The position numbers were made by a program, and so were the translations under genes. Shown here piece after piece: positions 5,139-9,044 of a DNA stretch of 9,044 nt. The notes beneath the pieces were generated by a model. The model was given only the letters and a program-made list of their open reading frames with translations. It searched no databases and had not been told where the DNA came from. Within the stretch, counting starts at the first letter, position 1. Every line of letters starts with the position of its first letter. This stretch comes from Rickettsia typhi. GTDB taxonomy: Bacteria; Pseudomonadota; Alphaproteobacteria; Rickettsiales; UBA1997. The stretch spans positions 1 to 9,044 of the forward strand of contig CAMDOL010000057.1 in the NCBI GenBank assembly GCA_945903615.1. The letters run 5' to 3'.

Positions 5139-6677
5139 ATGTATCATATTTTTTTAAGCCTCCTTCTTACTGCTAGTCAGCACCAAATCAATCAAACCGA
5201 GCATTATTTGGCGCAACAAAAAAATTCTCAAACCAGAGCTGTGCAAGTTGTGAGTGACAATTCTAAGCAAGATATTATTGCTCAATTAACCAAGGAAAAA
5301 GAGTTGGAAGAAGCCGCCATAAAGCCTGACCTAGAATCTCTAGGTCTTGATCAGGTAGATTCTTCACTAAAAATTATCTCAACACCAATTCCAGATAAAC
5401 AAAAAGATGTCGTATCAAAGGATATTATGGTGGCAAAAAATTTATCAAATGTAGAAATTGTAAAGGGGGATAAACTTGCAATCAAAACAGAGGTAATGCC
5501 TTCCTCAGAAATACCTTTGCCACCAAAAAATGAATCACCCACGATAGATAAAATAGAGCCAAAAAAAGATTCAACTAATGATTCATTAGATAAAAATCCA
5601 GAAGAAATTAATAATCCCCCAGAAGAGAATGGGAATAAAAAAATATTAGAAATGGCTGCAAAGCCAATTAATAAAATCAAAGAATTGTTTGGCAAAAAAT
5701 CAAATGATGAACCGCTAAAAAATCCCAGCAAAGAATCTGTGGGCAATGATGAAAAAAAGGCTTTAAATGATGAACCCCTAAAAAATCCCAGCAAAGAATC
5801 TGCTGGTGCTGATAAGCAAAAGGCTTCAAATTCAAAAATAAAATATCAAGAAAGAATTGAAGAAAGGAGAAAAAAACAAATTGCTTTGACTGAATTAAAA
5901 CAAAAACAACGCACAGAAAAGTTAGAAAACTTACGACAAAAATATTTACAACAAGGTGAGGGCGAGGGTAATGTCTATGAAGGAATAAACCGTTATCAGG
6001 CTATCAGCGCAATTATTCCTAAGCAGAAAATTCTGCCAAAATTTATGAATAGCGAAGTTCCGCCACCACTTTTAAATCGCTTCAGAGTAGAGGAAAACAA
6101 ACATCACCCCGTTATTATAAGCAATTCTGAAAAAGTTAATTTTATGTTTAAGGCAATAGCAGAAAATAAAATTGATGAGTTCAATGCCTTATATTCACTA
6201 GTTAAAGACCCAAATATAAAAAACTCTTCTGGGGACACATTGCTAACATTCGCAGTTTTGATGAGAAGGCATGATGTGGTATCTAGTGTTCTATCCAAAG
6301 GTGCCAACCCAGATTTGGCTAACGAACTGGGATACACGCCACTAAATATCGCAATTGAAATGGTTGACTATGAATCGGCGTCAACTTTAATTGATATGGG
6401 CGCAAAAGTTAATCTAGTTGATGACTTAGGAAGAACATATTTAATGCAATCTTCCAGAGTTGGCTCTTTACAGATTACCGATTTACTGATCAGCAATGGT
6501 GTGGATATAAATATTTCTGATAGGAATGGCACAACCGCCCTAGCTATCGCCTATAAACATAAAAAAGATATAATTGCTAAATACTTGTTAAAATATGGAG
6601 CGAAGAGTTGGATTAAAAAAGGTTATAGCGATGATGATACATCGGTGATTGAAGATTTATTTGATAAGTGGAAATAG
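5139..6677 (+). CDS. Ankyrin-repeat protein with charged linker and coiled coil (Ank1)
   Basis: A 512-residue protein in three parts. Residues 1-14 (MYHIFLSLLLTASQ) are hydrophobic and could be a short, weak signal peptide or anchor, though the usual basic start is missing. Residues 40-230 are low-complexity, rich in Lys, Glu, Asn, Pro and Ser, and include a tandem 21-residue repeat at 189-230 (NDEPLKNPSKES twice). Residues 231-272 (ERIEERRKKQIALTELKQKQ and on) form a probable coiled coil. Residues 333-490 hold four to five ankyrin repeats, for example GDTLLTFAVLMRRHDVVSSV, LGYTPLNIAIEMVDYESAST, LGRTYLMQSSRVGSLQITDL and NGTTALAIAYKHKKDIIAKY. The start directly abuts yidD's stop (TAAATG). Ankyrin repeats bind other proteins; partner and location are unknown. 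Secretion to a host cell is possible but not shown. Confidence 0.88.
   Translation: MYHIFLSLLLTASQHQINQTEHYLAQQKNSQTRAVQVVSDNSKQDIIAQLTKEKELEEAAIKPDLESLGLDQVDSSLKIISTPIPDKQKDVVSKDIMVAKNLSNVEIVKGDKLAIKTEVMPSSEIPLPPKNESPTIDKIEPKKDSTNDSLDKNPEEINNPPEENGNKKILEMAAKPINKIKELFGKKSNDEPLKNPSKESVGNDEKKALNDEPLKNPSKESAGADKQKASNSKIKYQERIEERRKKQIALTELKQKQRTEKLENLRQKYLQQGEGEGNVYEGINRYQAISAIIPKQKILPKFMNSEVPPPLLNRFRVEENKHHPVIISNSEKVNFMFKAIAENKIDEFNALYSLVKDPNIKNSSGDTLLTFAVLMRRHDVVSSVLSKGANPDLANELGYTPLNIAIEMVDYESASTLIDMGAKVNLVDDLGRTYLMQSSRVGSLQITDLLISNGVDINISDRNGTTALAIAYKHKKDIIAKYLLKYGAKSWIKKGYSDDDTSVIEDLFDKWK
5703..5828 (+). repeat. Tandem 63-bp in-frame duplication in the Ank1 linker
   Basis: Units 5703-5765 and 5766-5828 are adjacent, both in frame, and encode NDEPLKNPSKES followed by nine diverged residues (VGNDEKKAL and AGADKQKAS). 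The first 36 bases of the two units are almost identical and the ends have drifted. This suggests slippage or unequal exchange that keeps the frame, a common way for charged linkers to change length between strains. Confidence 0.85.
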
Positions 6678-6699
6678 TCAAAAAAGTTTATTTTTTTGA
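6678..6699 (+). terminator. Weak A/T hairpin after Ank1
   Basis: TCAAAAAA (6678-6685), directly after the Ank1 stop, pairs with TTTTTTGA (6692-6699), loop 6 bases. The stem is nearly all A-T, so it may or may not terminate transcription. A bidirectional or leaky stop is the most that can be claimed. Confidence 0.22.
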
Positions 6700-6700
6700 T

Positions 6701-6709
6701 TGCTATAAC
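6701..6709 (+). promoter_or_regulatory. Possible extended -10 promoter for Ank2
   Basis: TGCTATAAC (6701-6709) fits the extended -10 pattern TG-n-TATAAT with one mismatch. No good -35 is seen 17 bases upstream (AAAAAG), which extended -10 promoters can tolerate. Transcription would start near 6716, leaving about 60 bases of leader before the TTG at 6775. AT-rich DNA produces such matches by chance. Confidence 0.28.
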
Positions 6710-6774
6710 CACGACATTCTTCTAATTTGAGCTATATAAATTTCTTACCAAATCTAGTATAAAATTCATACAAA

Positions 6775-8244
6775 TTGAGTCATCAATATAAAGACAAAAA
6801 ACACAGCAAAATAAGGTCTAAAAGCACTTTTCTTGGTGCAAGAAAAGTGCTTTTGTCCGTTACTATTCTTGTCTTATTTTTTATCACAACCTTTTCAGAT
6901 AATATCAAGGCTCAAATCGCCAGTATTATTAGTGAAGATGGCGATGGAATAGTTGGTATCACATCCCTAATGAATGCCACAATTAACGAAGATGTTCAAG
7001 CAGTAAAGTTTTTTGCCAAATCTGGAGTTGCAATTGTAAACCAAAAAAATATTGGTGGAGCAACAGCCTTACATATCGCATCTCGGAATGGCAGTGTAGA
7101 GATTGCAAAAATTCTTATCGAAAATGGAGCCAATGTTAATGTTGCTGATAATGAAGGCTGGACACCAATAATGAGAGCTGCGCTGTCCAATAATCCGGAG
7201 TTAATAAAAATATTTTTAAATTTTGGCGCTGACCCTAGAAAAATGAACTCATCAGGAGAAACCGCTATTATTCACGCCTCATCCTCGGGGTGCTTAGAAT
7301 GTTTGGAACAAATGTTTTCTGGATACAATTTTTTAGATAATGTCGATGTCGATGTTCTAAGAAATCAACTCGGGTTAGCAATGATTATTGCTAACAATAA
7401 AAATAGTGCAGAAATTCAATCGTTACTAAGAGAATACTCCAATGAAGAAATGAGGAAAAGCAAGACCAACATACTTCCAAACCTTAACAACGACAACGAT
7501 GCTAACGCCAATAACAATAATAGTCGTGCAACAGAAATGCCTGCAATAATTAATAAAAATGATGGTAGTGGTGTTGTCATAGTCAAATCGCTCGATGACA
7601 AAAACAATAGCATCACTTATAAATTTAATAATCTTGCTCCAAAAAAAAGAAGCATAGTTGATCAGCCAAGCAAAAAACCAATATATAAATTTTTATCAAA
7701 AAAAGATGTCGTTGAACAAACGAAAATGGTTCCAGTTTATCAAAATGATAGTCCAATTACCACTTCAAACAATCCTAATAAAACAAATAAAGAGATGGTT
7801 TATAAAGATAATGTTTTCAGCTTGAAAATTAATAGTGATAATAAAAAGTTTATTTTTAATGGCAGTAAAAAACCATACATACCATACATAACAACGCCAA
7901 TAAATATAGAGCCCAAAACCACTATATACCAACTCAAAACTGGCGATAAAAGTAGGGTCATTAATAATGGTAATGGCAGCAATAAATCTAGTCTAGAGGT
8001 TGAGGCGGCAGTATCTAATGATGAGAATAAAAAGCCCACCAACACAACGCCCGCAACAATTATAAACAACATCCCGCCAGTATTAACTTCTATCGCAAGC
8101 GAATCCATAGCAAACACTACGCCGCAGCAAAAATACAAATTTTTAGGTCAAAAATCCGCTCCGCTAATAATAAAAAATGATGGAATACTAATTCAAGACC
8201 AAAATTCAAAATCTAGCACTATTTCACCACCCAGTAACCAATGA
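6775..8244 (+). CDS. Exported ankyrin-repeat protein with Asn-rich tail (Ank2)
   Basis: A 489-residue protein. Residues 1-46 are a long Sec-type signal peptide: a basic start (KDKKHSKIRSK), a hydrophobic core (KVLLSVTILVLFFITTF) and a likely cleavage after IKA (44-46). Four ankyrin repeats follow at about 60-190, with clear consensus in GGATALHIASRNGSVEIAKI, LIENGANVNVADNEGWTPIM and GETAIIHASSSGCLECLEQM. Residues 225-489 are Asn/Lys/Ser/Thr-rich and carry a recurring Y-K-F motif (TYKFNNLAPKK at 281, IYKFLSKKDV at 303, KYKFLGQKSAP at 453). The TTG at 6775 was chosen because a stop lies upstream at 6760, and the next ATG (residue 66) would remove the signal peptide. The stop at 8242 is probably secondary: coding-like sequence continues in other frames. 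It may act in the periplasm, on the surface or outside the cell; target unknown. Confidence 0.82.
   Translation: MSHQYKDKKHSKIRSKSTFLGARKVLLSVTILVLFFITTFSDNIKAQIASIISEDGDGIVGITSLMNATINEDVQAVKFFAKSGVAIVNQKNIGGATALHIASRNGSVEIAKILIENGANVNVADNEGWTPIMRAALSNNPELIKIFLNFGADPRKMNSSGETAIIHASSSGCLECLEQMFSGYNFLDNVDVDVLRNQLGLAMIIANNKNSAEIQSLLREYSNEEMRKSKTNILPNLNNDNDANANNNNSRATEMPAIINKNDGSGVVIVKSLDDKNNSITYKFNNLAPKKRSIVDQPSKKPIYKFLSKKDVVEQTKMVPVYQNDSPITTSNNPNKTNKEMVYKDNVFSLKINSDNKKFIFNGSKKPYIPYITTPINIEPKTTIYQLKTGDKSRVINNGNGSNKSSLEVEAAVSNDENKKPTNTTPATIINNIPPVLTSIASESIANTTPQQKYKFLGQKSAPLIIKNDGILIQDQNSKSSTISPPSNQ
6820..6854 (+). promoter_or_regulatory. Perfect 15-bp hairpin inside the Ank2 signal-peptide codons
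   Basis: AAAAGCACTTTTCTT (6820-6834) and AAGAAAAGTGCTTTT (6840-6854) are exact reverse complements around a 5-base GGTGC loop. The downstream arm ends in TTTT, so the shape is like an intrinsic terminator (A-rich side, GC-containing stem, T-run). It begins 45 bases after the TTG start and encodes residues 16-27 (KSTFLGARKVLL), within the basic and early hydrophobic part of the signal peptide. It could attenuate transcription or slow translation. The pairing is certain; the function is inferred. Confidence 0.55.
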
Positions 8245-8450
8245 CAGAACTTCTAATAATTTAAATAAAGCTATAGCTGATGATTCCTCTGAAAATCAGT
8301 ATCCATCTAATAAAATTAATAAAAGGATTGGGGTCAAAGTATGAATTTCTGGGTGGAAGGAAATCTTCTCCAAAAACTCCCGCTACACAATTATCAACCC
8401 AAAAACCAAACAAAATAACCACATTCTCAATCCTAGTTATTTATAGATGA
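8230..8450 (+). pseudogene. Frameshifted original C-terminal tail of Ank2
   Basis: Past the Ank2 stop, the +1 frame reads VTNDRTSNNLNKAIADDSSE and NQYPSNKINKRIG, ending at TGA 8342-8344. The next frame then reads SKYEFLGGRKSSPKTPATQ and LSTQKPNKITTFS, ending at TGA 8448-8450. Composition matches the Ank2 tail, and KYEFLGGRKSSP is a diverged copy of KYKFLGQKSAP in Ank2 (453-463). One extra C in CCC (8230-8232) and one extra G in GGGG (8330-8333) would explain both shifts. Removing them would extend Ank2 by roughly 70 residues. True decay and homopolymer read errors look the same here. Confidence 0.62.
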
Positions 8451-8598
8451 TTATTTAGGGTTATTTTAGAGACCAAGATATAAGAAGCTCGTGCTCCACA
8501 AAAAGTTTGCCCCTCAATCCAACTTCTTTCCCAAAACATCGATAATTGAAAATCCTTATATTTGTAATATAATTGACAGAAGGTTGGTCGACATATAA
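8437..8598 (+). pseudogene. Possible further coding remnant after Ank2
   Basis: One frame reads LFIDDYLGLF (8437-8466), a TAG at 8467-8469, then RPRYKKLVLHKKFAPQSNFF and PKTSIIENPYICNIIDRRLV to TAA at 8596-8598. The amino-acid mix is protein-like and the codons are less AT-extreme than the DNA that follows. I do not recognise a family, and the frame could be chance or another decayed piece of the ankyrin-gene tail or a neighbour. Confidence 0.25.
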
Positions 8599-8654
8599 TG
8601 GTTAAAATAATGTCAAAATTCGAGATGGAACACTTTAATCATTTAATCATTATT

Positions 8655-8672
8655 TTAAATAATATTATTTAA
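8655..8672. repeat. 18-bp perfect palindrome
   Basis: TTAAATAATATTATTTAA equals its own reverse complement. It has no loop and is all A/T, so it is more likely a chance product of AT-rich DNA or a dyad binding site than a hairpin. It lies just upstream of ACCCCCAATTTTATGGGT (8681-8698). Confidence 0.4.
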
Positions 8673-8703
8673 GTAATATGACCCCCAATTTTATGGGTGG
8701 CTA

Positions 8704-8970
8704 GTGGAGCTATATTTTATATTAACAGAACCTGTATCAATACTTGCATCAATAACTCGTTATCTTATTTTACATAATATACATTATACAATTATAATAG
8801 TAATCATAATAGCAACCATTAGCCAGGCGACCAAAATAACTAATCAATATTCAAAAGCCAATATCCCAAAGCCAATTTTTAGGTTGCGTAGGTTAATTAT
8901 AGGATGGTGGGATTTCGAATTTTTAAAAATAACTAGTCACTTGTTGATTTTTATCTGTATTAACGAATAA
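8704..8970 (+). CDS. Doubtful 88-residue hydrophobic reading frame
   Basis: The frame starts at GTG, with GGGTGG a few bases upstream as a possible ribosome site, and gives a protein with one strongly hydrophobic stretch at about 28-43 (YTIIIVIIIATI) and a basic middle (PKPIFRLRRLIIGWW). No family is recognised. Runs of Ile codons are what random AT-rich DNA produces, and the flanks look decayed. I list it only because of its length and possible membrane segment; it could be spurious. Confidence 0.18.
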   Translation: MELYFILTEPVSILASITRYLILHNIHYTIIIVIIIATISQATKITNQYSKANIPKPIFRLRRLIIGWWDFEFLKITSHLLIFICINE

Positions 8971-8999
8971 TCCTGCGATCTCAAATATTCTTATGATCG

Positions 9000-9044
9000 A
9001 TGAAAAAACCTGCGAATAGTTTTAAAAAAAAATCTTCAAAATGT
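9000..9044 (+). CDS. Possible start of a new gene, cut by the window edge
   Basis: ATG at 9000 opens a frame reading MKKPANSFKKKSSKC to the last base. The very basic start could be the n-region of a signal peptide, like Ank2's KDKKHSKIRSK, or simply a Lys-rich N-terminus. With 15 codons visible nothing more can be said. A competing ATG at 8994 stops after eight codons. Confidence 0.3.
   Translation, partial: MKKPANSFKKKSSKC

Larger units (their letters stand above)
8599..8999. other. AT-rich, apparently decayed region
   Basis: I see no well-supported gene here. A 24-codon frame starts ATG at 8598, overlapping the previous stop. An 18-bp perfect palindrome lies at 8655-8672, and ACCC (8681-8684) can pair with GGGT nearby. 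A weak 88-codon frame from GTG 8704 is listed separately. No RNA-gene fold or complete mobile element was recognised. Confidence 0.4.

Noticed and set aside
5351..5794. 147-codon minus-strand reading frame
   Set aside because: It lies antisense to the low-complexity linker of Ank1; its Ser/Phe/Leu-rich product is the mirror of Lys/Glu/Asn codons. Not a gene.
7800..8138. 112-codon minus-strand reading frame with hydrophobic product
   Set aside because: Antisense to the Asn-rich Ank2 tail; the apparent hydrophobic segments come from reversed Asn, Thr and Ile codons.

Overview
The window is AT-rich bacterial DNA. Its housekeeping genes (succinate dehydrogenase subunits, ProC, Lgt, a short QueF, YidD) together with two ankyrin-repeat proteins, reduced gene content and eroding genes suggest an alphaproteobacterium of the Rickettsiales or a similar host-associated group. 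That placement is inferred from gene content and sequence style, not from a marker gene.

Layout on the + strand: the last 62 codons of sdhA (to 190) are followed by an interruption of about 1.07 kb before sdhB. The interruption holds a DUF2513-family gene (205-645), a possible AT-rich terminator, two GC-rich nested palindromic repeats (757-814 and 842-942) and a frameshifted DUF2442-like gene (980-1233). Then come sdhB (1261-2055) and, 17 bases later, proC (2073-2912). Three bases past proC a convergent small helical protein of unknown function ends (2916-3281, minus). After a 234-base gap come lgt (3516-4319) and queF (4334-4798), both on the minus strand and probably one transcript, queF first.

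A divergent 97-base gap (4799-4895) contains two perfect inverted repeats that overlap and exclude each other (4830-4872). It separates queF from yidD (4896-5138). yidD is joined stop-to-start (TAAATG) to a 512-residue protein with a long charged linker and C-terminal ankyrin repeats (5139-6677). Next is a second ankyrin protein (6775-8244, TTG start) with a clear Sec-type signal peptide, N-terminal ankyrin repeats and a long Asn/Lys/Ser-rich tail. A perfect 15-bp hairpin sits inside its signal-peptide codons. The tail appears to have lost its original end: the same kind of coding sequence continues in two further frames to about 8450, which two single-base insertions would explain.

From about 8450 to 8999 the DNA looks decayed, with weak reading frames only. 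A possible new gene starts at 9000 and runs off the window.

Functionally there are three blocks: TCA cycle/respiration and proline synthesis; envelope and tRNA modification (lipoprotein maturation, preQ0 reduction, YidD-assisted membrane insertion); and a two-gene ankyrin locus whose products appear to be exported and may be host- or envelope-directed. The most interesting parts are the ankyrin locus with its mirrored domain order and embedded hairpin, and the accessory insertion splitting sdhA from sdhB. No CRISPR array, rRNA, tRNA or complete transposase was seen.
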